Origin: Thermoplasmata archaeon
GTDB taxonomy: Archaea > Thermoplasmatota > Thermoplasmata > Thermoplasmatales > Thermoplasmataceae
Direction of reading: 5' to 3'
Length of the DNA: 64,000 bases
NCBI GenBank assembly: GCA_021794355.1
Contig: JAJYRA010000031.1
Span: 47,462-111,461 of the forward strand
Notes under the pieces: generated by a model
What the model was told of the DNA's origin: nothing
The model's input: the letters and a program-made list of their open reading frames with translations, nothing else
Databases searched by the model: none
Shown: piece by piece, positions 35,760 to 45,392 of the stretch
How positions within the stretch are numbered: position 1 is the first letter of the stretch
How the letters are laid out: each line of letters opens with the position of its first letter
Translations under genes and position numbers: made by a program

Positions 35760-36897
35760 CAGAAAAACAATCAGTAATCTGGGAAAGCTCTCTTCCATAC
35801 AGTTTCTGAGGCTTTCTGGTGTATTTTTCATCATCCCCTTGATTGCAGTCTATGCTGGAAAGTTTACCAGTAATGATATATTGATCGGGTTGTCCCTTGG
35901 TGCCTACGAGATATCCATGGCCATAATGCAGGTTCCCAGTGGTTATTTTTCCAGGATCACCGGAAAAAAGAATTACATTTACGTGGGATTGACTATTTTC
36001 ATAATAGGAAATCTGTTAAGTTATTTCGCCAGCAACATATGGCTTTTGATATTGGGTAGATTGGTAGCGGGGCTTGGTGCCATAAGTTCACCCATTTCAT
36101 CTCTGGCAATAGATATGGTTCCAGAGGATAGAAAGAACAGCGCAATGGCCATTACGGGTGTTGGGATAGGTTTTGCATTTCTGGGAGGTATAGGTCTATC
36201 TCCAATTATAGCTGCCTATATTGGTATTCAGAATTTTTTTCTTATCTCCTCCTTTTTCGGGATATTAGCCATAATAATGGTCCCTGGGATTCCGGAATAT
36301 AATAAAATTGAGAAAGGCATTGATAAAATTTTCAACCAAAACACTTTCATGATATTTGCAGGAACATTCCTATTATCAATCCTGAGTTTTATAATATTTT
36401 ACAATCTACAGATATATGTTTCTAAAGAATATGGTCTCTACAATTATGGGTTGATATTATTTCTTGGACTCCTGATTTCTGGCATAATTGCTGTAAGTAT
36501 TTCTGAAGGAATTTACCGAAGGAGGAAATTTAATATCATACTTCTTTCATCACTTCTTATAATGGTGGGGTCCATAGTGCTTTTTACTTCCCTATTATCT
36601 CATCCTGATGTTATCCTGTTAACCTTCAGCATAATACCATTCTTCACAGGTTTCTCAATATATGAAATTTCAGCTATTCCTCTCCTAACGCGATTTTTGG
36701 GAAAGGGAGAAAGAAATCTATCTTTCGGTCTATTCTATGCATTTCAATACACCGGTAATGGAATTGGTGCAATCATTGGAGGCGCCATCTCTGCTTTCGA
36801 AAGTACAAATTCAATTCTCATATCTCTCTCCCTTTCTGTCATATTAGGGGTTCTTTCAGGACTGTTATACATAACTGTGAGTTCAAGAAATAATTAA
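35743..36897 (+). CDS. major facilitator superfamily transporter
   Basis: A 384-aa protein with about 12 helices. The loop with MQVPSGYFSRITGKK and the helix-4 LGRLVAGLGAISSP segment match drug-efflux-like MFS proteins. The ATG lies 17 nt inside the GAF gene, so the two are translationally coupled. Substrate unknown. It converges with a histidine-phosphatase gene with a 15-nt overlap. Confidence 0.82.
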   Translation: MTSKLDRKTISNLGKLSSIQFLRLSGVFFIIPLIAVYAGKFTSNDILIGLSLGAYEISMAIMQVPSGYFSRITGKKNYIYVGLTIFIIGNLLSYFASNIWLLILGRLVAGLGAISSPISSLAIDMVPEDRKNSAMAITGVGIGFAFLGGIGLSPIIAAYIGIQNFFLISSFFGILAIIMVPGIPEYNKIEKGIDKIFNQNTFMIFAGTFLLSILSFIIFYNLQIYVSKEYGLYNYGLILFLGLLISGIIAVSISEGIYRRRKFNIILLSSLLIMVGSIVLFTSLLSHPDVILLTFSIIPFFTGFSIYEISAIPLLTRFLGKGERNLSFGLFYAFQYTGNGIGAIIGGAISAFESTNSILISLSLSVILGVLSGLLYITVSSRNN

Positions 36898-37470
36898 TTT
36901 AATCAATTTCTCTGATATAAATAGGGAACCTATGGAGTAGACTCTTTCTTCAAAAGGATCAATAACAGTTATGGAAGCATTCTCTATTTTTATGCCTGAA
37001 GCATCTTCCTCTTCCAGTTCCAGTAAATTGCATATGAGCGCCTTTATGGGAAGAGCGTGAGAAAAATACAGATTAATACCCTCATGCTTCCTTGTTGCAT
37101 GAAGCATCCTCTTCCCGTTGTCTTCAAAGGGTTCTATACCGAATTCCTTCTTATGGAATTTGGGAAAATCCTCAAATTTTACATTATTGTATTTTCCAAA
37201 AGCTGTCTCGGTCAAGAGATTATCTATCTCCACTGTTTTTTCCAGGTTCATGGCTTCCATGACATTTAAGGCAGTTTCTCTTGTTCTCTGTACAGGGCTG
37301 GAATATACATGTTCTATTTTGTTTGAAATTGGTGAAATAACTCCACCCGTTTTAAGGGATTGCTTAATACCTTTCTCGGTCAACGGATGCCCTTCTAAAT
37401 CTTCAGAAACTATATTTTTAGCATTGGCAAGACTTTCTCCATGCCTGATCAAAATAGCTAAGTTTTTCAT
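36883..37470 (-). CDS. histidine phosphatase family protein (phosphoglycerate mutase-like)
   Basis: About 195 aa with the RHGES active-site motif close to the N-terminus (LAILIRHGESLANA), an upstream-type Arg in YSSPVQRTRETA, and the second His in LYFSHALPIKAL. This makes it a two-histidine phosphatase; the substrate could be a phosphosugar or small phosphate ester. The frame is open up to 37563 but that extension overlaps the divergent DUF255 gene, so the ATG at 37470 (MKNLAILIRHG) is correct. Confidence 0.85.
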   Translation of the reverse strand: MKNLAILIRHGESLANAKNIVSEDLEGHPLTEKGIKQSLKTGGVISPISNKIEHVYSSPVQRTRETALNVMEAMNLEKTVEIDNLLTETAFGKYNNVKFEDFPKFHKKEFGIEPFEDNGKRMLHATRKHEGINLYFSHALPIKALICNLLELEEEDASGIKIENASITVIDPFEERVYSIGSLFISEKLIKLIIS

Positions 37471-37517
37471 ATTAGAAAATACATTAATAATAATAATAGT
37501 TTTGACCTTTCCAATAC

Positions 37518-39521
37518 ATGAGTGTAAAAATAACAAATCATCTTCAAAATGAGGATAGCCCATATCTCAAACAGCATGCAACCAATCCCGTGGATTGGTA
37601 TCCTTGGTGCGAGGAGGCTTTCAAATTTGCAAGGGATAAAAACAGATTGATCTTTCTCAGCATAGGCTATTCTACATGCCACTGGTGCCATGTAATGGAA
37701 AGGGAAAGTTTCAGCCAAAATGATGTTGCAAAGGTAATGAATGAAAAATACGTCTGCATCAAGGTGGATCGGGAGGAAAAACCAGACGTGGATTCATATT
37801 ACATAGATTTTGCCAACAGAATATCAGGAAATGCGGGGTGGCCACTAAATGTAATATTAACTCCGGATCTTAAACCTGTTTTCCCTTTTACTTACATCCC
37901 GAGAGAATCAAGATACGGATCTCTTGGTATAATCGAATTACTGGAAAGTATATACGATCTGTGGTCACAAAACCCTGAGGAAATTATGGAAAAGGTTAGG
38001 GAAAATCAAAAGGCAACAGGAATCAATTTGGTGGAGAGTAATAGGGACTTATCCGTTGAAACAGTCAGGAACGCGTATGAGCAATTAACCAAATCTTTTG
38101 ATAAGAATTACGGTGGATTTGGAAGAACAATGAAGTTTCCCTCATCTCATATAATCTCCTTCCTTGTGGAATATTATGAACATTACAAGGAGAAGACGGC
38201 CCTTGAAATGGCTCAGGAAACCATAGGTGCCATCAGGATGGGAGGTATTTATGATCATGTGGGTCTGGGGATTCACAGGTATGCTACAGACTTCGGGTGG
38301 AAAATACCACACTTCGAAAAAATGCTTTACGATCAGGCAAATTTAATTTTAGCCCTTTCTAAATTATATGAAACCACTTCGAAGAAACATTATATGGAGA
38401 TGATTTTGGAAGTGATAGCCCTCCTCAATGATAAGTTGATCTCCAGGAATGGAACTTTTTTCAGTGCAATTGATGCGGACAGTGAGGGTCAGGAGGGAAA
38501 ATATTATTTATGGACAGCGGAAGAGTTAAAGAATATCTTGGGAGATGATTATGATATCTTTTCGCACGTTTACAATGTAAGGGAGGATGGAAACTATATT
38601 GAGGAGCCACGGGGTATATCTAACGGAAAAAATATTCTATATCTTGAAAATGAAAAGCAATTTACCAATGAACTCACGGAAAATGGACTTTACTGGCTTG
38701 ATAAGGGAATCAGGAGAGATTTAGAACTCCTGAAGGAGAGGAGGGAAAAGAGAATCCCCCCTCAGACAGATACAAAGATATGCGCTGATATGAATGGATT
38801 TATGTTATATGCCCTGAGCGAAGCTTACGACGCAACAGATGATCCAAGAATATATGAAATGGCAATGAAACTCTACTTGCACTTAAGTAAAAACTATGTG
38901 AAGGGAGGGAAATGTACTCATATTGTATATGAAAGCGGAAGGAAGGTAGATGGATATTTCTCAGACTATGCTTTTCTCGCCCTTGGATTTTTTAGGTTTG
39001 GATTCTCCAGTGGTGAGGATGAACCACTGACAAGGGCAAATGAAATTGTGGAAAGGTTGTCCTTTAGATTAAAATCCGAAATGAACATACTCAGAGAAAA
39101 AGGAATGAGTAACTTCATAGGTACATTGAACTCCCAGGAGGATTCATCCATTCCGTCACAATTTTCGGTGTATGAAAAGGTGATGTTCTATTCCAATCTT
39201 TCAGGAAACTTTGCTGATTTTGCCAATCTCACCACAAAGGAATCTGTGGAGAATTTGAAAAACTACCCTTCCTACTTTACCTTCAGGATGCAGACCATTC
39301 TGGAAGAAAAAAGGACCTATGTGCTCAAATGGAAGCTTAAAGATAGCAATAATGTGAGAATTGTAAAGATGAAACTGAAGGATGGTGGAGTAAACCAGAT
39401 TTTATTCATGAATGATCCAGATACTCCGGAAAACCTCTTTTCCCTATGTAGTTCAACGTCTTGTGTTCTCAAGGATGCTCCACTGGAAGAGGTCATAAAA
39501 TTCATGATTGATCATAAATAA
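37518..39521 (+). CDS. thioredoxin-domain/DUF255 protein (YyaL/SSP411 family)
   Basis: A 667-aa protein. The N-terminal thioredoxin-like DUF255 domain has [18 protein letters not shown] and the CHWC redox-type motif (C54-C57). The rest is an (alpha/alpha)6 barrel-like domain related to N-acylglucosamine epimerase/glycosidase folds ([24 protein letters not shown] is highly conserved in the family). The function of the family is not settled. It starts 48 nt from the divergent phosphatase ATG and ends at a T-rich terminator shared with the pilin gene. Confidence 0.93.
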   Translation: MSVKITNHLQNEDSPYLKQHATNPVDWYPWCEEAFKFARDKNRLIFLSIGYSTCHWCHVMERESFSQNDVAKVMNEKYVCIKVDREEKPDVDSYYIDFANRISGNAGWPLNVILTPDLKPVFPFTYIPRESRYGSLGIIELLESIYDLWSQNPEEIMEKVRENQKATGINLVESNRDLSVETVRNAYEQLTKSFDKNYGGFGRTMKFPSSHIISFLVEYYEHYKEKTALEMAQETIGAIRMGGIYDHVGLGIHRYATDFGWKIPHFEKMLYDQANLILALSKLYETTSKKHYMEMILEVIALLNDKLISRNGTFFSAIDADSEGQEGKYYLWTAEELKNILGDDYDIFSHVYNVREDGNYIEEPRGISNGKNILYLENEKQFTNELTENGLYWLDKGIRRDLELLKERREKRIPPQTDTKICADMNGFMLYALSEAYDATDDPRIYEMAMKLYLHLSKNYVKGGKCTHIVYESGRKVDGYFSDYAFLALGFFRFGFSSGEDEPLTRANEIVERLSFRLKSEMNILREKGMSNFIGTLNSQEDSSIPSQFSVYEKVMFYSNLSGNFADFANLTTKESVENLKNYPSYFTFRMQTILEEKRTYVLKWKLKDSNNVRIVKMKLKDGGVNQILFMNDPDTPENLFSLCSSTSCVLKDAPLEEVIKFMIDHK

Positions 39522-39539
39522 TCAAGAAAGGGAATTTTC

Positions 39540-39549
39540 TTTTTTTTTT
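39540..39549 (+). terminator. T-rich transcription terminator
   Basis: A run of ten T, preceded by TTTTC, lies 18 nt beyond the stop of the DUF255 gene and touches the stop codon of the convergent pilin-like gene. Oligo-T tracts in the coding strand are the standard archaeal terminators. Confidence 0.55.
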
Positions 39550-39998
39550 CAAAGGGGGGTAACTGTTGCAAAGACGGAACTGGCATAGATCAATTCAACA
39601 GTTGTTATTTTGTTGTATTTTCCAGAGAGATTAAGCTGGATGTAGTTCCCTGCCGAAAAAGTTCCCATATCAGCTATTATTGTTACATTTTTTCCTGTAT
39701 GGTTGGATAGTGAGCCATCATATACTTCCTTGGACCCGTCAAATATTTCAATGAAAATTTGAGAAAGGGATGGAGAAGCACTGGTGGAGGAGACGTTAAG
39801 GTAATAGCAATTGTTTTCAGTGCTATTTTGAACTCCACTGAGACTCAGTGAAGAATCTATGTTTTCAAGATGAGTTGAATTGGTAAAGGTTGAAAGTATG
39901 GAAATTAATGTTGCAGCAAGAACAACGGTGATTGCAATTAGTAGAATTGTTGCAATAATTGGAGAAACGGCTTTATCTCCACTTCTGACGTCCTTCAT
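39549..39998 (-). CDS. archaeal type IV pilin-like protein
   Basis: About 149 aa. The N-terminus (KAVSPIIATILLIAITVVLA) is the class III signal-peptide and hydrophobic-helix pattern of archaeal pilins (Pilin_N/DUF1628), with the likely cleavage just before the hydrophobic stretch, after the charged leader ending in a Gly-Asp-Lys. The remainder is a beta-rich Ser/Thr/Asn-rich head with many N-x-S/T sites. I start it at the ATG at 39998 because a TTTTAATATT element lies 26 nt upstream. No pilus assembly ATPase gene is seen in the window. Confidence 0.82.
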   Translation of the reverse strand: MKDVRSGDKAVSPIIATILLIAITVVLAATLISILSTFTNSTHLENIDSSLSLSGVQNSTENNCYYLNVSSTSASPSLSQIFIEIFDGSKEVYDGSLSNHTGKNVTIIADMGTFSAGNYIQLNLSGKYNKITTVELIYASSVFATVTPL

Positions 39999-40111
39999 TA
40001 TGTACACTTAAAAACCTGCAATATTAAAATGTTTTGGTTTATAGGACAATTTTTGAAATTTTCGTGTGAGATAGTAACACACTGGCTCTAACAACATATT
40101 CTATCAAAACA

Positions 40112-40121
40112 TTCTTATACT
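40112..40121 (+). promoter_or_regulatory. TATA box of the tyrosine/homogentisate operon
   Basis: TTCTTATACT centred about 25 nt before the ATG at 40141, giving a leaderless transcript for the four-gene operon that follows. Confidence 0.45.
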
Positions 40122-40140
40122 TTCCTTGTAATCATTATAC

Positions 40141-41226
40141 ATGACACAAAGAGCATTGGATAGGGTGGATTATGTGGAATTTTATGTGGGTTCAGCAAAA
40201 CAGTGGGCATTCTATCATAAGTTTGGTCTGGGTTTTAAGATTGTTGGGTATAGTGGCCCAGAGACAGGTGTCAGGGATAAGGTATCTTACCTGATGCAGC
40301 AGGGAAAGGTAAAGATAATGGTTACCAATGCCATAAATCCTGACTCAGAAATCACGGAACACGTTAGATTACATGGTGACGGTGTTAAGGATATAGCCAT
40401 AAGGGTTAACAACCTGGATGATGCCCTCAATGATCTGAAGGAGAGAAAAGTCGTTCGATTTGAAAATCCCTTGGATATAAAAACAGGATCTGGAGTGGTA
40501 CACAGGGCGAAGGCATTCACCTATGGCGAAACTGTCCATTCCCTAATAGATTATGGTGAATTTGACAATGAACTTCCACCCAATTTTGAACCTGTTGATA
40601 ATATGGTAACACAGGAATCTGGAATCGCAAGGTTTGATCACATAGTGGGAAATGTAGAAGATAAAAAAATGGATAGCTGGGTTGATTACTACGTTGATGG
40701 AATGGGATTTGAACCACTCATCAGCTTTGATGACAAGGATATCAGTACGGAATTTTCTTCCCTAAGATCCAAGGTGGTTCAGTACAACAACAGGAAAATT
40801 GTATTTCCAATCAATGAGCCGGCACCTGGAAAGAAGAAGTCCCAGATACAGGAATATCTAGATTATTACCATATGCCAGGGGTTCAGCATATTGCACTGC
40901 ACACAGATGACATTGTTAAGACTGTAAGCAAAATGAAGAGAGAAGGAATACAATTTCAAACAGCACCTGATTCATATTACGCCGAGCTGGCACAGAGGGT
41001 CGGAAAGATAGATGAGGATATTTCAGTCCTGAAATCGCTCAATATTCTTGTGGATCGGGATGATGATGGATATCTCTTACAGCTATTCACCAAGCCCACA
41101 GGAGATAGGCCGACTTTCTTCTATGAAATTATTCAGAGAAAGGGTGCAACTTCCTTTGGGAAGGGGAATTTCAGGGCACTGTTCCAGTCTATTGAAAAGG
41201 ATCAGGCAAGAAGGGGAAATCTTTAG
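40141..41226 (+). CDS. hpd: 4-hydroxyphenylpyruvate dioxygenase
   Basis: Fe(II) enzyme converting 4-hydroxyphenylpyruvate to homogentisate with O2. The 361-aa protein has two vicinal-oxygen-chelate halves. The iron ligands are visible in RFDHIVGNV (H167), GVQHIALHTDDI (H250) and FFYEIIQRKG (E329). The C-terminal segment TSFGKGNFRALFQSIEKDQ is the family's closing helix. It is the first gene of an operon with the FAA hydrolase, homogentisate dioxygenase and an Fe-ADH-like enzyme, which fixes its role in aromatic amino acid breakdown. Oxygen dependence implies an aerobic host. Confidence 0.95.
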   Translation: MTQRALDRVDYVEFYVGSAKQWAFYHKFGLGFKIVGYSGPETGVRDKVSYLMQQGKVKIMVTNAINPDSEITEHVRLHGDGVKDIAIRVNNLDDALNDLKERKVVRFENPLDIKTGSGVVHRAKAFTYGETVHSLIDYGEFDNELPPNFEPVDNMVTQESGIARFDHIVGNVEDKKMDSWVDYYVDGMGFEPLISFDDKDISTEFSSLRSKVVQYNNRKIVFPINEPAPGKKKSQIQEYLDYYHMPGVQHIALHTDDIVKTVSKMKREGIQFQTAPDSYYAELAQRVGKIDEDISVLKSLNILVDRDDDGYLLQLFTKPTGDRPTFFYEIIQRKGATSFGKGNFRALFQSIEKDQARRGNL

Positions 41227-41238
41227 GAAGATAATTTT

Positions 41239-42114
41239 ATGAAAATCGGGAGAGTTCAGCATGATAATAAAAATTACGATGTATTGTTTATAAATGGTAA
41301 ACCCTATGATTTATCCCGTATACTTAATGATGCCAATATTTCACCATTTGATCTGACTGAAGATATTGTTCAGGAGAATATGCACAGGTTGATTGAGATA
41401 GGAGGAGATTTTAATTTCCTTGTACCCCTAGATCGTGTTAACCAGATCAGGGATTTTTATGCATTTGAGGAACACGCCAGAAATTCAAGAAAAAACAGGG
41501 GACTTGAGATGATACCCCAATGGTATGAAGTGCCGGTATATTATTACACAAATAAGGATGCTCTTCTTGCACATATGGAGAAAATACATAAACCGTCCTT
41601 TACCAATCAGCTGGATCTTGAGGTTGAGGTCGGTATTGTGATAGGAAAGGATGGAAGGAACATAAAGCAAGAAGACGCAATCAGTTACATATATGGCCTG
41701 ACCCTTATGAATGACTGGAGTGCCAGAGATGTGTGGAAAAGAGAATCCCTGTTGAATCTGGGTCCTTCAAAATCTAAGGATTTTGCCACGAGTATTGGTC
41801 CGTATATTACTACCGTGGATGAAATACTCAAGCTTTGGAATGGAAAGTCTTTTAATATAGAATTGGAGTCATATATAAATAATAGACTTTTTTCCAGATC
41901 CAATATGAAGGATATATACTGGGGTATGGGCCAGATCGTGGAGTATTGTTCACAGGATGTGACCTTAAAAAGGGGAGATATCTTGATGACAGGAACATTT
42001 CCGGGTGGTTGTATTTTTGAAAGGAATGATCCAAAATTAGGATGGCTTAAACAGGGAGATGTGATTGAGATAAGATCGGAAGTTTTGGGAAGCTTAAAAA
42101 ATGAGGTGAATTAA
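41239..42114 (+). CDS. fumarylacetoacetate hydrolase-family protein
   Basis: A 291-aa FAA-hydrolase fold protein. Metal-binding Glu residues lie in LDLEVEVGIVIG, the catalytic core has LMNDWSARDVWKRES, and the C-terminus has LMTGTFPGGCIFE and a QGDVIEIRSEVLGSLKNEV stretch. Within this operon it most likely cleaves fumaryl- or maleylacetoacetate to fumarate/maleate and acetoacetate. It starts 13 nt after hpd and its stop directly precedes the hmgA ATG. The longer N-terminal part resembles true fumarylacetoacetase-like enzymes and not FAHD1. Confidence 0.88.
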   Translation: MKIGRVQHDNKNYDVLFINGKPYDLSRILNDANISPFDLTEDIVQENMHRLIEIGGDFNFLVPLDRVNQIRDFYAFEEHARNSRKNRGLEMIPQWYEVPVYYYTNKDALLAHMEKIHKPSFTNQLDLEVEVGIVIGKDGRNIKQEDAISYIYGLTLMNDWSARDVWKRESLLNLGPSKSKDFATSIGPYITTVDEILKLWNGKSFNIELESYINNRLFSRSNMKDIYWGMGQIVEYCSQDVTLKRGDILMTGTFPGGCIFERNDPKLGWLKQGDVIEIRSEVLGSLKNEVN

Positions 42115-43257
42115 ATGGTTTTTTATGTAAAGCAGGGAAAGGTGCCAGAAAGCAGGCACACATACGATGACAAGAATAGCTTGAGAAGGGAGGAACTTTT
42201 CGGGGAAGAAAGTTTTGATGGACCTTATTCCCTCCTTTATCATCTTCAAGAGCCCACAAGGGTCAGGAGTTTCTCCGTTGAGGATAAAGTTAGGGAAGAG
42301 ATCGATGATGAGCCATATTCGCACAGGCACTTGAGAACATCGAGCCTTCCAAGGTATGGAGACATTGTGGATGGAAAGCAGACCATACTGAAAAATGACA
42401 GAGTTAAGGTACAGATTTTTAAACCGGAGAGAAAAAGTATGCACTTTTACAGGAATGCTCTCTGTGATATGCTTCTCTTTGTGCATGAGGGAAATGGGAA
42501 AGTAATTTCAGTAATGGGCAATCTGGAATTCAACCAGGGCGATTATATCTATATGCCGAAGGGGTTGACATTCACGATGGATTATTCAGAAGGATCGTAT
42601 TTCCTGATCTTCCAGTCCAGGGATGATATCACCCTACCAAGGAGGTATCTGAACACATACGGTCAGATAAAGGAGGGATCACCATACTATTCCAGAGACT
42701 TCATTATACCCACTCTGCCTCCACCAAGGGAAGAAAAAGGTAATTTCAGAGTATACGTTGAGTTTGAAAATAAGTATGTGATCGAAGAGAGGGATTTCAG
42801 CCCCCTTGATGTTGAGGGTTGGGATGGGTACCTTTATCCTTTCTGCATCAACGTTGAAAAAATGGCTCCAATTGTGGGAAAGATCCACATGCCCCCTCCG
42901 GTGCATGAGACCTTTTCTTCATCATCCATGATGGTTGGCACATTTCTTCCCAGAAAATTTGACTTTCATCCTAAGAGCATACCCATATCCTATTACCACA
43001 ATAACATTGATGTGGATGAATTCTTATTTTACTCCTCTGGCAATTTTATGAGCAGGAAAGGGATCGAATCTGGTTCAGCGACCCTGCACGTAAGAGGAAT
43101 TATACACGGTCCTCAACCCGGGGCCATAGAAGGAGCCATTGGCAAGGAAAGTACGGATGAAATCGCAATAATGATAGAAACATATGATCATCTTTACCTT
43201 ACGGATCTGGGAAAGAAAATAGAAGATCCTGAATATGCAACATCGTGGTATCAATGA
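42115..43257 (+). CDS. hmgA: homogentisate 1,2-dioxygenase
   Basis: Opens the homogentisate ring to give maleylacetoacetate. The 380-aa protein is a bicupin of the HGD family: RRYLNTYGQ in the middle, MPKGLTFTM and FVHEGNGKV in the first cupin. The second cupin has YYHNNIDVDEFLFY (H295, E302) and IIHGPQPGAIEGAIG (H331), the expected iron-binding region. It is shorter than the roughly 440-aa bacterial/human enzymes, as in other archaeal and some bacterial versions. Its stop overlaps the ATG of the downstream gene. Confidence 0.92.
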   Translation: MVFYVKQGKVPESRHTYDDKNSLRREELFGEESFDGPYSLLYHLQEPTRVRSFSVEDKVREEIDDEPYSHRHLRTSSLPRYGDIVDGKQTILKNDRVKVQIFKPERKSMHFYRNALCDMLLFVHEGNGKVISVMGNLEFNQGDYIYMPKGLTFTMDYSEGSYFLIFQSRDDITLPRRYLNTYGQIKEGSPYYSRDFIIPTLPPPREEKGNFRVYVEFENKYVIEERDFSPLDVEGWDGYLYPFCINVEKMAPIVGKIHMPPPVHETFSSSSMMVGTFLPRKFDFHPKSIPISYYHNNIDVDEFLFYSSGNFMSRKGIESGSATLHVRGIIHGPQPGAIEGAIGKESTDEIAIMIETYDHLYLTDLGKKIEDPEYATSWYQ

Positions 43258-44294
43258 AGGGAGAATTCAATTATCTTCCCATTAATAGGGTCACCTATGG
43301 AAAGGGAAGTTCAGGCAGGATCAATTCCATTCTTTCAGAAACAAAGAAAAAGAAAGTGCTCATTGTCACCAGCAGTTCAGTCTCCAAGACCGGGGCATTC
43401 AACAAAATTCTTAACACTCTCGGAACAGATTTCTTCATTATGAATCAGATTACCCAGCACTCTCCCATGGAGGAGATAGAGCATGCGGTTGAAATGTACC
43501 GAAATAATTCATGCGACAGCATTCTCTCCATTGGTGGAGGCAGCGTCACGGATGCTTCCAAGGTTGTTAAATATTATTACGACATAAATGCGCTTCACAT
43601 TGCCATTCCCACGACCCTCTCCGCATCAGAATTTTCACACATAGCAGGGTATTCCATAGGAGGGGAGAAAGACGGTATAAGGGACAAAAGAATTGCTCCA
43701 CAGGAAGTCATATTGGACCCGGATATGACCCGGGAAACACCGGAAAAATTATGGAGGTCAACGGGCATCAGATCTCTTGATCACTGCGTTGAAACATTGA
43801 TTCATGGAGAAATTGCTGAAATTTCAAAAAAAGCATCACTCATGGGGATAAAAAAATTATTTGATAACCTTGAATCCGATGATCTTGATTCAAAATTGCA
43901 GTGTCAGATCGCATCATGGTATTCGTATTTTCAGGTTTATGATTCATCCATGGGCATAAGTCATAATATTGGAAAGGTGGTGGGAGCCAAGTTTGAAATA
44001 CCCCACGGAATAACTTCCTGTATCACCCTACCGGTGGTAATGAAATATTATGCCAGGCAGTTTCCTGATGTTATGAGGGAAATAGCGTCAACTTTATCCG
44101 GGAAGAATGCGCAGGATGAAGATCCAGAAAATGCCTCTTTTCTTGTACAGGAGTTCCTAAATTCATTAAATCTCAATGACACATTATCAAATTATGGAGT
44201 TAAAATTACCGACGCAGAGTATATTTATTCCAAGCTTAAAAATAAGGAACCGTGGCACATGGATTTAATTAAGGAGTTAATCAGAGAAACTTGA
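43254..44294 (+). CDS. iron-containing alcohol dehydrogenase-family enzyme, maleylacetate reductase-like
   Basis: About 346 aa. The NAD(P)-binding motif is SIGGGSVTDASKVVKYYY. The substrate/metal region includes PTTLSASEFSHIAGYS, the pattern of maleylacetate reductases, and MGISHNIGKVVGAKFEIPHGI with the His residues. Such enzymes reduce maleylacetate to 3-oxoadipate. The ATG at 43254 overlaps the hmgA stop (ATGA), a tight coupling that suggests it acts on a product of ring cleavage. No maleylacetoacetate isomerase is encoded nearby. A GTG at 43245 is an alternative start. Confidence 0.82.
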   Translation: MKGEFNYLPINRVTYGKGSSGRINSILSETKKKKVLIVTSSSVSKTGAFNKILNTLGTDFFIMNQITQHSPMEEIEHAVEMYRNNSCDSILSIGGGSVTDASKVVKYYYDINALHIAIPTTLSASEFSHIAGYSIGGEKDGIRDKRIAPQEVILDPDMTRETPEKLWRSTGIRSLDHCVETLIHGEIAEISKKASLMGIKKLFDNLESDDLDSKLQCQIASWYSYFQVYDSSMGISHNIGKVVGAKFEIPHGITSCITLPVVMKYYARQFPDVMREIASTLSGKNAQDEDPENASFLVQEFLNSLNLNDTLSNYGVKITDAEYIYSKLKNKEPWHMDLIKELIRET

Positions 44295-44697
44295 TTTCAC
44301 GCATTCCGCTGCTTTCCTTTAACTCCCTTGTCATTTTTATGGAATCCAGTGAAAGAACCAGAATTTCCATTAGGGGTTTCACTCGACCACTAAAAAGGTG
44401 TCCACCACGAGTTACGTGGTCAGCTCCAGCGGCATTAATATGAATGTGCATCCTTGGGTTACCCTGAGTTACGCTACCAGATAAGGACGTGATTTCCATG
44501 GGGGCTCCGAATATTTCCTTTTCATAAACCTTATCCCTCAGGTATCCTATTTCCAATTCAATTCCAGCTCCAATACCAGAAACAATGAAACCGTTACTAA
44601 TGGACTCCCTTTCCAGAATCAATTCTAATGATTTAATTATATCTTCACCATCATCCAGCTTTATTATTACAAAGTTCCCCTCTCTCCTATGTTGCAT
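44281..44697 (-). CDS. PPC/DUF296 domain protein
   Basis: A 138-aa single PPC domain, related to the plant AT-hook PPC domain and found alone in many archaea. Key pieces are FIVSGIGAGIELEIGYL, the conserved MHIHINAAGADHVTRGGHL histidine cluster, and the trimeric beta-fold pattern. Prokaryotic members bind metal and sometimes DNA; a precise role is unknown. It converges with the Fe-ADH gene, overlapping by 14 nt. Confidence 0.85.
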   Translation of the reverse strand: MQHRREGNFVIIKLDDGEDIIKSLELILERESISNGFIVSGIGAGIELEIGYLRDKVYEKEIFGAPMEITSLSGSVTQGNPRMHIHINAAGADHVTRGGHLFSGRVKPLMEILVLSLDSIKMTRELKESSGMREIKFL

Positions 44698-44784
44698 AAA
44701 AAGAAATGCCTACCCCGTATAAAATCTATTCCTGCCCCATGATGAGGAATATCCAAAATGAATTTCCCATAGTTCCATTGATAA

Positions 44785-44820
44785 TGGTCTGCCCCCTTAA
44801 TTACTTAGACAAAGTTGTCC
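44785..44820 (+). repeat. IS-end-like sequence, copy 1
   Basis: TGGTCTGCCCCC followed by TTAATTACTTAGACA resembles the terminal inverted repeat style of IS3/IS481-type elements (TGxxxTGCCCCC...GGACA). Its first 27 nt match 21 of 27 positions of a sequence at 63842-63868. No transposase lies beside it. It may be a scar of an excised or decayed element. Confidence 0.35.
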
Positions 44821-44954
44821 TATAGTGTTAAATATATAATAAGACATGAATAGAAGGGTTAAGATACTTCACTGTAGAAATCATTTTCAAAATTCGATCA
44901 TTTTCACTTTTCAATTTGTGAAATTCAATAAATACTATTAGGAAATACGAAGGC

Positions 44955-45392
44955 ATGAACTTAGAATTTAAGGAAATTGCCGCCGTTCATGGAGTTTTTG
45001 GTGTATTATGGGTAATAATGCTGTTCTGGTTCTTCACAGCCGTATCAGCTTACGTTTCCTCCCCTTCTGAGGAAAGGGGCATAAGACTTCACGTATCAGG
45101 TACTGTGGCAAGAGTGGTGGGTGGTATTGCCATAATCTTGGGTGTAACATTATCCGCTCTTGCTGGAGAACTCAATGCATCCTTTAAATTTGATTCAACA
45201 GGGGGCATCATCCTTTCCATTGGAATTGTAATCGCTTTTATCGCCTATGCTATAGTTGGAGAGGGGATAGTGATGAGACTGGTCAGAAAGATCAGTCCTG
45301 ATAAATCCAATGATTTGAAAAAGTTCACGACAATGGAATTTGGGCTAGCTATTCTTGCCCTTATTCTCATGGTGGTCGGCTCAACAATCTAA
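44955..45392 (+). CDS. hypothetical membrane protein, four helices
   Basis: A 145-aa protein with four predicted membrane helices separated by short loops (SSPSEERGIRLHVSG, RKISPDKSNDLKKF). I do not recognise the family. The size is like DUF2269 or urate-oxidase-N-type cytochrome-like membrane proteins, and a His near the N-terminus (VHGVFGVLW) and another in LHVSG could bind heme or metal, but this is speculation. It converges with the phosphatase gene by a 4-nt overlap. Confidence 0.6.
   Translation: MNLEFKEIAAVHGVFGVLWVIMLFWFFTAVSAYVSSPSEERGIRLHVSGTVARVVGGIAIILGVTLSALAGELNASFKFDSTGGIILSIGIVIAFIAYAIVGEGIVMRLVRKISPDKSNDLKKFTTMEFGLAILALILMVVGSTI

Noticed and set aside
37118..37552. 144-codon plus-strand open frame
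   Set aside because: Antisense to the histidine phosphatase gene and runs into the DUF255 gene start; no family match.
42094..42486. 130-codon minus-strand open frame
   Set aside because: Antisense to the start of hmgA; no protein-like features.
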